64,000 nucleotides of DNA from Magnetospirillum sp. XM-1 (GCF_001511835.1 NZ_LN997848.1:434001-498000), one strand, 5' to 3'; positions 17,125-26,095 are shown, counted from the stretch's first letter. Notes: generated from the letters alone by a model not told the origin. Numbers and translations are program-made.

Positions 17125-17706
17125 TCAGATCATGTTGACCAGACGCCGCTGTGAATCGGAATCGGATTCGATGTATCGGGCGGTCATAGTCAGGCTGCGA
17201 TGCCCGGCAAGCTGCTGGACATCACGGAGAGAGCCACCGGCCTGTCCGACCTTCCTCGCAGCGTTGGTGACGAACGTCCTTCGTCCACTATGCGATGAGC
17301 AACCCTGGAACCCAAGTCGGCTATAGAGACGAGCGAACCACGCGACGACGGTGTTCGCCGTCATCCCCACACCGCGTTCGGAAAAGATTACGGGATGGTC
17401 TGCACTGCGAATTCCTCGGGCATGCAGTTCGACCAGTGCCGACCTTAATTCGCGGTTTATTGGGATCGAACGGCCAGACGACCTTTTGGTGGCTTTATCC
17501 TCCAGGTGGATCATGTCGCCCACTTCGCCGGTAGCGGTCAGCAGCATCGACCAGCGAACGCACGCAATTTCCTTGGCCCTCATCCCGGCCTTGGCCGACA
17601 ACAAGAACATGACCCGATCACGGACGCCATGACGGGTTGATCCGAGGTGAAGCAAAACGGTCGAGATTTGGGTCGCTGTAAGAACCTTCGCCTGCTTGCC
17701 TGCCAT
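17125..17706 (-). CDS. Short tyrosine recombinase, catalytic domain only
   Basis: 193 aa; family members are usually 300 or more. It lacks the N-terminal SAM-like core-binding domain but keeps the catalytic set: Arg in AGMRAKEIA, Lys in EDKATKRSSGR, H-S-G-R-R in SSHSGRRTFVT, GHRS and the final Tyr in TARYIES. It could act with a partner, bind short sites, or regulate. A related 188-aa protein lies in E2 (41860-42426). Upstream are TTAAAG-N10-CTTTAA (17728-17749) and a 15-bp hairpin (17816-17849). Confidence 0.85.
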   Translation of the reverse strand: MAGKQAKVLTATQISTVLLHLGSTRHGVRDRVMFLLSAKAGMRAKEIACVRWSMLLTATGEVGDMIHLEDKATKRSSGRSIPINRELRSALVELHARGIRSADHPVIFSERGVGMTANTVVAWFARLYSRLGFQGCSSHSGRRTFVTNAARKVGQAGGSLRDVQQLAGHRSLTMTARYIESDSDSQRRLVNMI

Positions 17707-17815
17707 GATCGCCAACTCATCATAAAATTAAAGCAGTAGATAACTTTAAAACGAGTATAGCATCCGCGAATAAATCGGCCAATGCCACCCCATTGAAAAA
17801 TATGCAGTAAATAGC

Positions 17816-17849
17816 AACTCATCATGAAATACCTATTTCATGATGAGTT
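17816..17849. repeat. Perfect 15-bp stem hairpin between dam-like and recombinase genes
   Basis: Arms AACTCATCATGAAAT and ATTTCATGATGAGTT flank ACCT. It is downstream of the Dam-like gene and upstream of the small recombinase on the minus strand. No U run follows, so it may be a recombination or protein site rather than a terminator. Confidence 0.6.
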
Positions 17850-17932
17850 CGTATTCTGTCGATTTTTCCGATCTCGTTTTATTGCCCTGGGGCGAAACCA
17901 CAGATGCTGGAATGCACATCATCGACGCGACT

Positions 17933-18769
17933 TCATGCGACCTGGATTATCTGGTCATCGTCACGTTGCCATGAACTTCCGAACCGGCGGCCCAATGGGG
18001 TCATGCCAACTGCATCGGCCAGTTCGTTCGAGAAGATCAGCAATTCGGCACCGACCTTGCCGGTTCCATAGGTCCAGGAAGCAGCGACCATTGCGAACCC
18101 TTCATAGAGACGACGTACTGCCGGGGCGTCGTTATATGACAACAGCCAGCACCCTGGTCGCGACCGAAGGACATCAGCCAGCCGACGATGGTCGAAATCC
18201 CTATGGGCATCACCTTTGAATCCATAGAGTGTGGCCTTCGCAGGGGGTAGAAGGTAGGGCGGATCGGCGTATACGAAGGTGCCGGGGTGCCGCGATAGGC
18301 TGGTTGCGAAGTCGGCCTCCTCGACGATGATGTTGGGGATCGCGGTTCTTGCCAGTTTGTCGATGGATGACAGGGTGAACCGATTGTCGGTGCCGGAATA
18401 TCCACCGCTGAAGGTTAGGCCGCTGAACGATGATCGATTGAGTGCGAAGAATGCGGCGGCCTGGGTCACAGGGTCGGGGATGTCGAAGTACGACTGCTGG
18501 AACCGATAGAACCCATCCCGATCCAATGGATGATATTGGCGGGCAGCATCGGCGACAGCACCTGCATCAATCCCAATCTGCTGCCAGCAGTTCACCAGTG
18601 GTTCAAACAGATCGTATCCATGCACTCGGATGCCGCGTTGACCCAAGTCCAGTTCGACGGCACCACCCCCGAGGAAGGGAGAGCAAACTTCATCCACGTC
18701 ATCAGGGATGAAGGAAATAATTGTCTGCTTGCCTCTCTCTTTGCCACCTGGATATCGAAAAATTGCCAT
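17933..18769 (-). CDS. D12-class DNA adenine methylase
   Basis: 278 aa from the ATG at 18769. Motifs are FRYPGGK at the N-terminus, SPFLGGGAVELDL (SAM motif I) near residue 30 and the catalytic D-P-P-Y (VYADPPYLL) near 170. D12 enzymes methylate adenine N6, usually in GATC. No cognate endonuclease is next to it, so it is a solitary methylase, useful for protecting the element or for regulation. Upstream lies a hairpin with 11-bp arms (18779-18808). Confidence 0.9.
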   Translation of the reverse strand: MAIFRYPGGKERGKQTIISFIPDDVDEVCSPFLGGGAVELDLGQRGIRVHGYDLFEPLVNCWQQIGIDAGAVADAARQYHPLDRDGFYRFQQSYFDIPDPVTQAAAFFALNRSSFSGLTFSGGYSGTDNRFTLSSIDKLARTAIPNIIVEEADFATSLSRHPGTFVYADPPYLLPPAKATLYGFKGDAHRDFDHRRLADVLRSRPGCWLLSYNDAPAVRRLYEGFAMVAASWTYGTGKVGAELLIFSNELADAVGMTPLGRRFGSSWQRDDDQIIQVA

Positions 18770-18778
18770 CAAATGTCA

Positions 18779-18808
18779 CCATCAAACTGGTATTTATCAG
18801 TTTGATGG
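18779..18808. repeat. 11-bp stem hairpin upstream of the Dam-like gene
   Basis: CCATCAAACTG and CAGTTTGATGG flank GTATTTAT, seven bases before the mapped region of the start codon. Possible operator or leader structure for the methylase gene. Confidence 0.45.
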
Positions 18809-18846
18809 CGTGATTCTGTTTTTAAACCGCGTGAATGCCACGCATG

Positions 18847-18876
18847 AAAAAACCCCGGCGAATTTCTCCGCCGGGG
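18847..18876 (-). terminator. Rho-independent terminator
   Basis: On the minus strand CCCCGGCG pairs with CGCCGGGG around an 8-base loop and is followed by six T. It terminates the 130-aa gene ending at 18897. Confidence 0.9.
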
Positions 18877-18896
18877 CTAATTTGTGAATTGGCCAA

Positions 18897-19289
18897 TTAC
18901 TTCTTTTTGCGACCGATTCCCTTCTTTTCAGCGGCCACTTTATCAAGCTCAGAACGCTCGTAGATCAACTTGACCAACTTTTCGTCGCCGCCATTAGCAG
19001 CGTCGATCAGCCCCTGATAGATGGCCTTCAAATCGGCGAGGTTCGCAGCTTCGAACCATTCTGTGTCATTGATAATCAGGGGGGACCGCAAAATCTTGAA
19101 CTTGTAGCCTTCACCGGACCTCACGAACCAAGCGGTGCGGGAATTGATCTCACCACCGTCAATGGCAGCCTGGACCGCCTCCTGCTGCTCACGCACCTTT
19201 TTGACAAACCGCGTGACGGGGGTGCTTTTTGAAGCGGTAGGGACGCGGGTCGGGGCCGGTGCGGCTTTCAGTTTGTCCAGAAACGACAT
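18897..19289 (-). CDS. Hypothetical protein, 130 aa
   Basis: AGGAG lies 7 nt before the ATG, and a strong terminator follows. The N-terminus is Pro/Thr/Lys-rich (LDKLKAAPAPTRVPTASKS), the middle has an aromatic beta segment (SRTAWFVRSGEGYKFKILRS) and the C-terminus is a basic tail (KKGIGRKKK). It may bind nucleic acid, but no family is recognised with confidence. Confidence 0.6.
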   Translation of the reverse strand: MSFLDKLKAAPAPTRVPTASKSTPVTRFVKKVREQQEAVQAAIDGGEINSRTAWFVRSGEGYKFKILRSPLIINDTEWFEAANLADLKAIYQGLIDAANGGDEKLVKLIYERSELDKVAAEKKGIGRKKK

Positions 19290-19621
19290 GAATTAACTCC
19301 TAGATGCGGCGTTCTTAATGGACGCGAATCTCGTGACGCACTTTAACGCAGCCAAGGCATTCGAAACAAGCGGCGACTATGTATCTGATTTTTGCCCACA
19401 CATCTTGTTTAGCAAGAAACGGCGTGGCGTAAAATCTGATCAACCGCTTCAGCTATGCCGATATCACGGTTAAGGACAATCAGATTTCCCATATTTTTCA
19501 ATTTATTTCTGGCCGCAACGCGGCGTTTTCCGTCCAGTACCTTGTTGATATCTCGCATCGCAAGAACGAGATATACGGGCAACAATCGTTGTCAGAGGCT
19601 TATGGCGGATGCCGATAAGGT
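19290..19621. other. Short intergenic stretch with a possible 49-aa gene
   Basis: 332 bp between two minus-strand genes. Apart from the small frame at 19409-19558, I see nothing definite. Confidence 0.4.
19409..19558 (-). CDS. Possible 49-aa basic peptide
   Basis: A short frame (MRDINKVLDGKRRVAARNKL at the start) with Lys/Arg-rich helix character, no good Shine-Dalgarno and no recognised homologue. It lies between two co-oriented genes, so it could be a real operon member. Low confidence. Confidence 0.25.
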   Translation of the reverse strand: MRDINKVLDGKRRVAARNKLKNMGNLIVLNRDIGIAEAVDQILRHAVSC

Positions 19622-21220
19622 TTAACTTGGCCTAACCCACGCGTCAAACTGTTCATAGTTTTCGTCAAGCCACTGATCATAAGCATAATGCGTTGTTGGC
19701 ACTCCATCGTCATACTCAACAATGTCTTTATATTTGCCAAGCGGCTTGCATCCGCCGACTTTCTTCTTTTTGTAGACGGCTCCTTCCCACATAGAATTAG
19801 TGGCAATTAGTTTATTGAAATAATCATTAGCTTCGGATTTGCGGGTGAACATATGAAACGCACCGATATAGCGATTATCGCTATCTGGTCCCCGCATGCC
19901 ACTATGGACGAACCAAGTCCGGTTCTCGCCGCCTGGAACGGCAACCGTGGTGTAGGCATCGGCAAGTGCGTCAATCGCTTCCTGAGTGGTCGGGATTGGG
20001 GGGGCGTAGATCGCATCGTCGGCACAGACCGCCGCCGCCGCCGCTTCCGCTTCGGTGGCTTCCGTATCGGCTTCCTGGTGGTAGCCATCCGACCCAACGT
20101 CATCAGCCGGAACAGGTTCACCACCTGACGGCGGCGGATCGTCATCAGGGTCAGTATCGTCGTCAGCAGTCTTCTGCTGGGCCTGGATCATCACCCACAG
20201 CGTCTCAAGCTTCTTGTGAAGAAGTTCGTCCGTCTCATTGGTGATCCGGTCACGGATCGACATGACCAACTTGGGTGAAGCGTCTCGCAGGTCCAACTGG
20301 TGAATCTCGGCTATCTGCATTTCCAGAAGGTCGTTCAATTGATGGACGGCCACCATGGTCAGGGTGAATTCGTCCGACTGACCGTCTACGGTATCCCCGT
20401 CGCCTTCCTGGTGATCATCGGTCGGGACATCCTCACCACCTGACGGCGGCGGATTTCCAATTGGCACGAAGAAAACTTCGCCAGCCACTTCATTCGGCTT
20501 CCCTTCCTCACCGATTGTCTCTTCGTCGCTGGCTACCCCGTCGAGATAATTCCGCACAGCTTGCTTGGCGGCAAAGCTGATGGACCGATGACCAGGGCTG
20601 GGCGGTGGCAAATCCTTGATCGCATCCCATACCTCTTGAACCACCTTCTTGGGCAAGGTGGGCTTCCTGGGCTTAGGGGCGTCGGCCTTCTTGTTCTCTT
20701 GGAGCCACAGCTTTTCAATCGCGTTGATGCCGATGGTTGTGAGTTGGTCCCGTGCTGAGTTTTCCAGCAACGGCGGCTGCCGGGTGTGGAGCCAGTGGCA
20801 CACCCGCGAATAACAGGTGATGGTGTCTTTGACCGCCCGCTTGTTGAAGGGGACGCTCTTGCGTTTGGCAATGGTGGCAAGGTTGAACTCGATGGCTCGG
20901 TGAAAGACGGGGTTCTGAACATCCGCCTTCGGAACCTTGACCTTGATATGGGTGCAGCGAGCATCAAATCCTTCCGGGTCGCTCAACGCCTTCAACACGA
21001 TGCGATAGGCTGACATGACGCGATTAATCGCGTTTTCATCGGTGTTTGTTTTGGCCTCATAAAACGGCTCAAACTGAAGCACCATATCTTCAATCAGTTC
21101 TTCCCATTCTTCATCGTTATCGATGCGTGGCGGGTCTTCTTCAAAATGTCTACCGGGAGACATTTTGGAGCTTTGTTTCGAGGCAACTGATGGTTTGTGT
21201 GCTTCGTAGTGGCTTTCCAT
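19622..21220 (-). CDS. Large acidic hypothetical protein, 532 aa
   Basis: From the ATG at 21220 (MESHYEAHKPS). Residues about 30-200 are helical with basic stretches. The middle holds two related acidic linkers, each with PPPSGGE followed by VP and D-D-H/V, around residues 245 and 370. The C-terminal 110 residues look like a compact domain with ENRTWFVHSGMRG and aromatic-rich ends (YAYDQWLDENYEQFDAW). No family recognised. The linker repeat suggests a bead-like arrangement of three folded parts. Function unknown. Confidence 0.55.
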   Translation of the reverse strand: MESHYEAHKPSVASKQSSKMSPGRHFEEDPPRIDNDEEWEELIEDMVLQFEPFYEAKTNTDENAINRVMSAYRIVLKALSDPEGFDARCTHIKVKVPKADVQNPVFHRAIEFNLATIAKRKSVPFNKRAVKDTITCYSRVCHWLHTRQPPLLENSARDQLTTIGINAIEKLWLQENKKADAPKPRKPTLPKKVVQEVWDAIKDLPPPSPGHRSISFAAKQAVRNYLDGVASDEETIGEEGKPNEVAGEVFFVPIGNPPPSGGEDVPTDDHQEGDGDTVDGQSDEFTLTMVAVHQLNDLLEMQIAEIHQLDLRDASPKLVMSIRDRITNETDELLHKKLETLWVMIQAQQKTADDDTDPDDDPPPSGGEPVPADDVGSDGYHQEADTEATEAEAAAAAVCADDAIYAPPIPTTQEAIDALADAYTTVAVPGGENRTWFVHSGMRGPDSDNRYIGAFHMFTRKSEANDYFNKLIATNSMWEGAVYKKKKVGGCKPLGKYKDIVEYDDGVPTTHYAYDQWLDENYEQFDAWVRPS

Positions 21221-21707
21221 GATACGCCTGCGACATAAATTAATACGCAATCTTCATTCAAAACATATCAGGGTGCGTTAACGCATTTCAATCATGTTTA
21301 GCTCGGGGCATTTGTCGCATTAAATTGTGCGATCTAGTAATTCAGAGAAAATGTCGGAAGATTGCACGGAAAGTCATGTTTTCATTCATGATGCGGCGGT
21401 CTGCCGCACCGCCATCACGACAAGCAATCTAGAATTTCGGCTTGAAAATATTTTTTCAAGCCGCAAATACTGCTTAACTATATGCCGCACATATCATTCA
21501 GGTTGCAATGGGCGATCTCAAAGGCTGTTTGTATAAAAATATTTTCATGATCAAGCGGCAGATTTTGTATTAATCGTCTTGATTATAACAATGTTTTACA
21601 TTGTCGTTTTTTGTTTGACGAATGTGCAATTAGCTTCTTACCATATGTGACGTTGCAATCTTGCCTGGAGTTTATTCCAGCAATAAAAATGGTAAGGGGA
21701 TTTCAAA
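21221..21707. other. AT-rich divergent intergenic region with hairpins
   Basis: About 490 bp between the 532-aa gene and the DUF5131 gene. It contains a 10-bp hairpin (CGGCTTGAAA/TTTCAAGCCG, 21439-21464) and a G+C-rich inverted repeat near 21389-21412. Promoters for both flanking genes should be here. No convincing gene. Confidence 0.45.
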
Positions 21708-22568
21708 ATGAGTTCCGACCCAGAATATGCCTATGAAGCCGCATTGAATAATGTTGACCATGTAAATTCAATTGCATGGTCAGAATGCCGTCTCAATCCA
21801 ATGAAAGGCTGCACAAAGTGCAGCCCAGAATGCGGGCCTGTAGGGAAGAAAGGTGGCTGCTACTCGCCACTCTGGGCTTGGCGACATACATGCATGGGCA
21901 CAGATGGGTATGAAAACGTTGTGACACGGAACGCGATCACGGGTGTTTCTGAGTTCACGGGCCGCGTAAATGTCGTGCCAAAAGAGTATGGGAAAATCAG
22001 GAAGTTCAAATCCGGCATGATGGTGTTTGTCAACTCGATGAGCGACACCTTTCATAAGGAAGTGCCATCTGATGAACTCACCAAGCTTTTTGACGGTATG
22101 AACAGCCGCCCAGATGTGATCTTCCAGATTTTGACGAAGCGTTCTGCTCGAATGGCCGAAATGAACATCCCCGTGCACAAGAACATCTGGATGGGGGTTA
22201 CCTGCGGCTGCAAGGCTTCACTATACCGTCTTGATGACCTTCGTCGGGTGAATGCCAAAACCAGATGGGTGTCGGTTGAACCGCTCCTTGAGGAATTGGA
22301 CCTTTCGCCGTGGCTGGCGGACGGAACTCTGCAATGGGTCGTGGTCGGCGGCCAGAGCGGTGCGACGGCCCCCCAGCATCGGCTGAAGATTTCATGGGTG
22401 AAGAAGATCAAGGACGACTGCCAGCGGTACGGTGTGGCGTTCTTTTTCAAGCAGTGGAGCGGCGTCAGACCCAAGACGCAGACCCCTTACCCCCCAGTTC
22501 TGGACGGTCAAATCTGGCATCAGTACCCAGGTGATGCGGCCAACCCAGTTGATCAAGCTAATCGCTAA
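21708..22568 (+). CDS. Phage Gp37/Gp68-like protein (DUF5131)
   Basis: 286 aa, AAGGGG before the start. The start of the domain (IAWSECRLNPMKGCTKCSPE) holds clustered cysteines C-x6-C-x2-C-x3-C, then VNSMSDTFH, QILTKRSARM, WMGVTC, RWVSVEPLLEEL, VVVGGQSG and FFFKQW, all hallmarks of DUF5131, a TIM-barrel family related to radical-SAM proteins and common in phages and islands. The cysteine cluster may bind a metal or Fe-S centre. Its biochemical role is unsettled. It is paired with a 114-aa gene 18 bp downstream. Confidence 0.88.
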   Translation: MSSDPEYAYEAALNNVDHVNSIAWSECRLNPMKGCTKCSPECGPVGKKGGCYSPLWAWRHTCMGTDGYENVVTRNAITGVSEFTGRVNVVPKEYGKIRKFKSGMMVFVNSMSDTFHKEVPSDELTKLFDGMNSRPDVIFQILTKRSARMAEMNIPVHKNIWMGVTCGCKASLYRLDDLRRVNAKTRWVSVEPLLEELDLSPWLADGTLQWVVVGGQSGATAPQHRLKISWVKKIKDDCQRYGVAFFFKQWSGVRPKTQTPYPPVLDGQIWHQYPGDAANPVDQANR

Positions 22569-22586
22569 AAGCAGGAGCATTGGAAA

Positions 22587-22931
22587 ATGAGCAAGGAACT
22601 CGTGTGCGAAATCATGAATGAAAACCCATCAAGTGGCGTGTTCATATGGGAAGGAGATGACGGAAATTTTATAGCGGACTTAACGCCGTTCGTTATGAGG
22701 CTTCTGACAATAAACAATGGGTGGCAGCCTTGGACCGAAGAGCGTGGCTCCTTATTCCTGGTCAGAGGCAAGAAGCGAGAGGAAGCCAAGAAGGTTGGTG
22801 AAGACATTAACGCTGAATATGGGTTCCAGGGAATGATTATGGTTCACAAATCCATCAGCAAGTTGCTTGGTGGCGTTGCTGCGAGGGAGCTAGATTTTGC
22901 GTGGAGCGGTATCGGCCAATGGTTGGCCTGA
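22587..22931 (+). CDS. Hypothetical protein, 114 aa, partner of DUF5131 gene
   Basis: AGGAG precedes the ATG, and the gap to the DUF5131 gene is only 18 bp, so the two form an operon. Soluble, alpha/beta (SGVFIWEGDDGNFIADLTPF); no recognised motif. Probably works with the DUF5131 protein. Confidence 0.6.
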   Translation: MSKELVCEIMNENPSSGVFIWEGDDGNFIADLTPFVMRLLTINNGWQPWTEERGSLFLVRGKKREEAKKVGEDINAEYGFQGMIMVHKSISKLLGGVAARELDFAWSGIGQWLA

Positions 22932-23031
22932 CCCGACTGCAATTGGAAGTGTGGTGGGTGGTTCATTAGGTGGCGGGGGGCTGTCCGTCCGGTAGTGGAG
23001 TCATTATGGTCATCCCAGGTAACATCTGGGT

Positions 23032-24309
23032 TCAAGCTTTCACCACCGGGATGTCGTCCCAACTGGTCGTGTAGCTCGGGGTTCGGTTCCCACATCGCAT
23101 CTTCCATGGTGCATCACCGGGAACCACCCCAAACCCAACAGCCCCTTTGCCCAACTTGCTGTTGATCCCATCCACCGCAGCCATCAATGCTTTTGGCCGT
23201 ACATCTGACTCAGGCGGTGGTGAAAATAGGTCACGTGGAATGTCCTCGGGTCGGATCAAATCCAGCATGATCACCCCGGCCTTTTTGTAGCCATAGCCAT
23301 CCCTCCATGCCGATTTCAATCCCTTCAGTGCTGCCCCAATGATGTGCGGCGTGGATGAAGTCGGCGGCGAAAGACGGATCATGGCATTCAGGGAAAATTG
23401 TGGCTGGTCGGGACGGAACCTGTCGGTATAGGCGAATACCTGCACAGCACCTGCCACCAGCCCTTCTCCACGAATTTTCTCTGCTGCCCGGCTGGCGAAG
23501 GTCAGCACAGCATCATGTACCTGCTGGAATTCGGTGACGGAATCTCCAAATGACCTGGAGCAGCAGGTGGTGTGTTTGTCCGATGGGGCGGTGTCCAGGG
23601 TGTGAACCGGCGTTCCTCGCAGTTCCATCACGGTGCGAAGGCCGACCGCTCCCATGGTCTTCTTGATCCATCCATCTGACTGCAAAGTCAGGTCATAGGC
23701 GGTTCGGATGCCATTCACGCCACAGTGGGCTGCATACTGGCGGCCAATCCCCCAAACATCCCCGACCGGCGTTTGCTTGAGAGCGGCCTCTATCCATCGA
23801 GCATCACGGCTCAGATCGAGCACGCCGTTTGCCTTCTTGGACTTCTTTGCGAGTCTGTTGGCCAGTTTTGCCAAGGTCTTGGTGGTGCCGATCCCGACCG
23901 ACACCGGAATGCCGGTCCATCGCCGAACGGTGGCTCGAATTTGCTGGCTCCATGCGGTCAAGTCGTTTACCGGCAGACCGTCCAGATCAAGGAAGCATTC
24001 GTCGATGGAATAGACCTCTGCCCCCGGCGAAAAGGTTGCCAGCACAGACATGACCCGTTCCGACATGTCCCCGTACAGGGCATAGTTGGACGACAACATG
24101 ATCAAGCCATGGCTATCGACCAGATGCCTCAATTTGAAGGCAGGTTCGCCCATGCCGACGCCAATGGCCTTGGCTTCGGCGGAACGAGCCACGGCACAGC
24201 CATCATTGTTGGACATGACGATGACCGGCTTGCCTTCAAGAGCAGGGTTGAATGCCCGCTCGCACGAGACGTAAAAATTGTTGCAGTCCACCAGGGCGTA
24301 GACCGCCAT
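23032..24309 (-). CDS. umuC: Error-prone DNA polymerase V catalytic subunit
   Basis: 425 aa, full length for UmuC. The Y-family core is clear: ALVDCNNFYVSCERAF with metal-binding D8, SIDECFLDL (catalytic D-E), the helix-hairpin-helix region (DVWGIGRQYAAHC) and the C-terminal little finger. With UmuD' it replicates past DNA lesions. It starts 6 bp after the umuD-like gene, so the pair is one SOS operon. Mobile elements often carry umuDC. Confidence 0.95.
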   Translation of the reverse strand: MAVYALVDCNNFYVSCERAFNPALEGKPVIVMSNNDGCAVARSAEAKAIGVGMGEPAFKLRHLVDSHGLIMLSSNYALYGDMSERVMSVLATFSPGAEVYSIDECFLDLDGLPVNDLTAWSQQIRATVRRWTGIPVSVGIGTTKTLAKLANRLAKKSKKANGVLDLSRDARWIEAALKQTPVGDVWGIGRQYAAHCGVNGIRTAYDLTLQSDGWIKKTMGAVGLRTVMELRGTPVHTLDTAPSDKHTTCCSRSFGDSVTEFQQVHDAVLTFASRAAEKIRGEGLVAGAVQVFAYTDRFRPDQPQFSLNAMIRLSPPTSSTPHIIGAALKGLKSAWRDGYGYKKAGVIMLDLIRPEDIPRDLFSPPPESDVRPKALMAAVDGINSKLGKGAVGFGVVPGDAPWKMRCGNRTPSYTTSWDDIPVVKA

Positions 24310-24315
24310 GACCGA

Positions 24316-24786
24316 TCACCGCTTGGTCAGGGACGACACGGCGAAGGTGACGACCCCCCATATCTGAACACCTTCTTCATCGTTAACCGGGAAGCTGGGA
24401 TAGTCCGGGTTGGCCGAAGCAAGTTCCCAACCATCCTCGGTCTTTCGTAGGGTCTTCACCGTCAAGCCGCCGTCCAGGGTGGCGACGACAATATCCCCGT
24501 CATGGGGCTGAACAGAACGATCTACCACCAGCAGGTCGCCACTGTGGATGCCTGCACCGGTCATGCTGTCGCCATCGGCCTTGCAGAAGAACGTCGCTGC
24601 TGGCCGCTTGACCATCAACTCATGGAGATCGAGCTTGCCCTCCAGGTGGTCGTCGGCGGGGGACGGAAACCCAGCGGCCACCAGGGCGGAATAAATGGGG
24701 GCCGTGGCATCCGATGGTGCGAAGCCACGGGACGATGGCTGACATGTGCCTGGGGGTAGCGGCGTATTTTGATTCTGCGAGAACAT
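24316..24786 (-). CDS. umuD: UmuD-like S24 autopeptidase
   Basis: 156 aa. The self-cleavage Ala-Gly is in VAAGFPSP, the catalytic Ser in GDSMTGAGI and the Lys in LTVKTLRK, the UmuD/LexA set without a DNA-binding domain. RecA-stimulated cleavage yields UmuD', which joins UmuC. A LexA box overlaps the start codon. Confidence 0.93.
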   Translation of the reverse strand: MFSQNQNTPLPPGTCQPSSRGFAPSDATAPIYSALVAAGFPSPADDHLEGKLDLHELMVKRPAATFFCKADGDSMTGAGIHSGDLLVVDRSVQPHDGDIVVATLDGGLTVKTLRKTEDGWELASANPDYPSFPVNDEEGVQIWGVVTFAVSSLTKR

Positions 24787-24795
24787 GGCAAGAAC
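24781..24795 (-). promoter_or_regulatory. LexA (SOS) box
   Basis: On the coding strand GTTC-N7-GTTC, the alphaproteobacterial LexA site, overlapping the ATG of the umuD-like gene. LexA bound here would block transcription of the pair, or the start codon lies slightly downstream. Confidence 0.75.
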
Positions 24796-24901
24796 ATTAC
24801 ACCGTGGGCACGGGATCGGGCAATATCCAGTGTTCGACCGATTGACCCGTTGATCAGCAGGTCTATTATACTTTCGATAGAATTTCTAAGGGCACAATGC
24901 C

Positions 24902-25297
24902 ATGCGATTACGTTGGCAGGACACGATGAACCTGGGCGTGGCCGAGATAGATGCCGGTCACCGGCACCTATTTCATCTGCTCGATGCCGTTGCGGCTGCT
25001 GTTGAAGCTCGGATGCTGGAGGCTGCTCAAATTTCAGCGGGTGAATTTCTGGAGGCAGCGTTACAGCACCTTGCCAGCGAAGAAAGTCTGTTCGACCGCG
25101 TGGCTGAATTCCATGATTCTTCCCGCCATTTGAACACCCACAATGAAGCTCGCCGAACCTTTATGCGGCTGCATACTGCGATCTGCGATAACGCTGATCT
25201 GAGCGAAGCTCGGACTATTCTGGACGGGTTGATTCCCGACATGATCATCCGGCTGCACCAGGAGGACACGGCCTTGGCTTCAGCGTTGAAAAGTTGA
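24902..25297 (+). CDS. Hemerythrin-family protein, atypical last motif
   Basis: 131 aa. Ligands H20 (IDAGH), H56/E60 (HLASEE), H76/H80 (HLNTH) and H119 are present. The last motif, normally H-x4-D, reads H-Q-E-D, so the aspartate ligand may be shifted or absent and iron binding may differ. It is followed by a fragment of a gene that also follows the hemerythrin domain at 28784. Confidence 0.8.
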   Translation: MRLRWQDTMNLGVAEIDAGHRHLFHLLDAVAAAVEARMLEAAQISAGEFLEAALQHLASEESLFDRVAEFHDSSRHLNTHNEARRTFMRLHTAICDNADLSEARTILDGLIPDMIIRLHQEDTALASALKS

Positions 25298-25360
25298 TTT
25301 ATGATCTCCGGGCGTTCCACGATACAGCGGAATGAACGCAGGTAGGCTGATCAGGCGAAC

Positions 25361-25423
25361 ATGGCGATATTCGGACGAAAAACTCCGACGCCAAGTCGGT
25401 GGCCGGTTCACGAAGGTTACTGA
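25361..25423 (+). pseudogene. Fragment of the MAIFGRK small gene
   Basis: The first about 45 bases match the start of the gene at 28810 (MAIFGRK), and the match extends upstream through GGCGAACATGGC. A small deletion shifts the frame and it stops after 20 codons, at the end of the DUF1465 gene. It is a decayed duplicate of a hemerythrin-plus-small-gene unit. Confidence 0.65.
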
Positions 25424-25869
25424 CCAGATAGGGCATCGCCTACTTCGTCGTTGTTAGATGATGTGTATTGACGCAATGCAGTACGAACAAAACTTGATTC
25501 AAGCCGCTCGATCCGCAGAAAAAGTTTGTGCGAACGATTCAACAGTGATCGTAAATCATCAGAAATCACGGAATCATTACAATGCGATGTGTCCAAGCAC
25601 ACATCGTGCCCAGATAGCCTAAATCGTTCTTCCATCGCGTATTCTGCGGAAATCTCGCCGTCATAAACTGCACGCTGGAACATCAACCACGACATAACTT
25701 GTGTCAGGCGGCTTGTTAGCCGAAAAGCCTCATTGGTTATCCGAAGCCCCTTAACACCATCGACTTTTTGCCGATCCCGCCATTCGGTCTCCATCATGAA
25801 GGTCCGTGCTTCATCAAGCAGAGCCATGGTTTCTTCAAATGGGCCACGAAAATAGGTAGTTGTCCGCAT
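25417..25869 (-). CDS. DUF1465 / RcdA-family protein
   Basis: 150 aa. The pattern FEETMALLDEARTFM, then RLTSRLTQVMSWLMFQRAV and the DVCLDTS block match the alphaproteobacterial DUF1465 family, which includes the Caulobacter ClpXP adaptor RcdA. An element-borne copy could alter regulated proteolysis in the host cell cycle; that role is inference. The C-terminus is divergent. Confidence 0.75.
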   Translation of the reverse strand: MRTTTYFRGPFEETMALLDEARTFMMETEWRDRQKVDGVKGLRITNEAFRLTSRLTQVMSWLMFQRAVYDGEISAEYAMEERFRLSGHDVCLDTSHCNDSVISDDLRSLLNRSHKLFLRIERLESSFVRTALRQYTSSNNDEVGDALSGQ

Positions 25870-26095
25870 CGCCGCACCTCACGTCACCACCAAGACGGGC
25901 AAATCGTTCCTGATGGTAACATGCGAAGTTTTGGCGTCAAATGCCATTCAATACCAAATGTCATACGTCTGCCTTAGCGGCTGTATGCGGTCATTTTGTT
26001 GCCGTCACTGGAAAGCTATGTCGCTGTCATAGGCGGAATTATTCACCAATAAACAACTTATTTTTCGTGTGCTGTAGCAACGCTTGCGTTAACTC

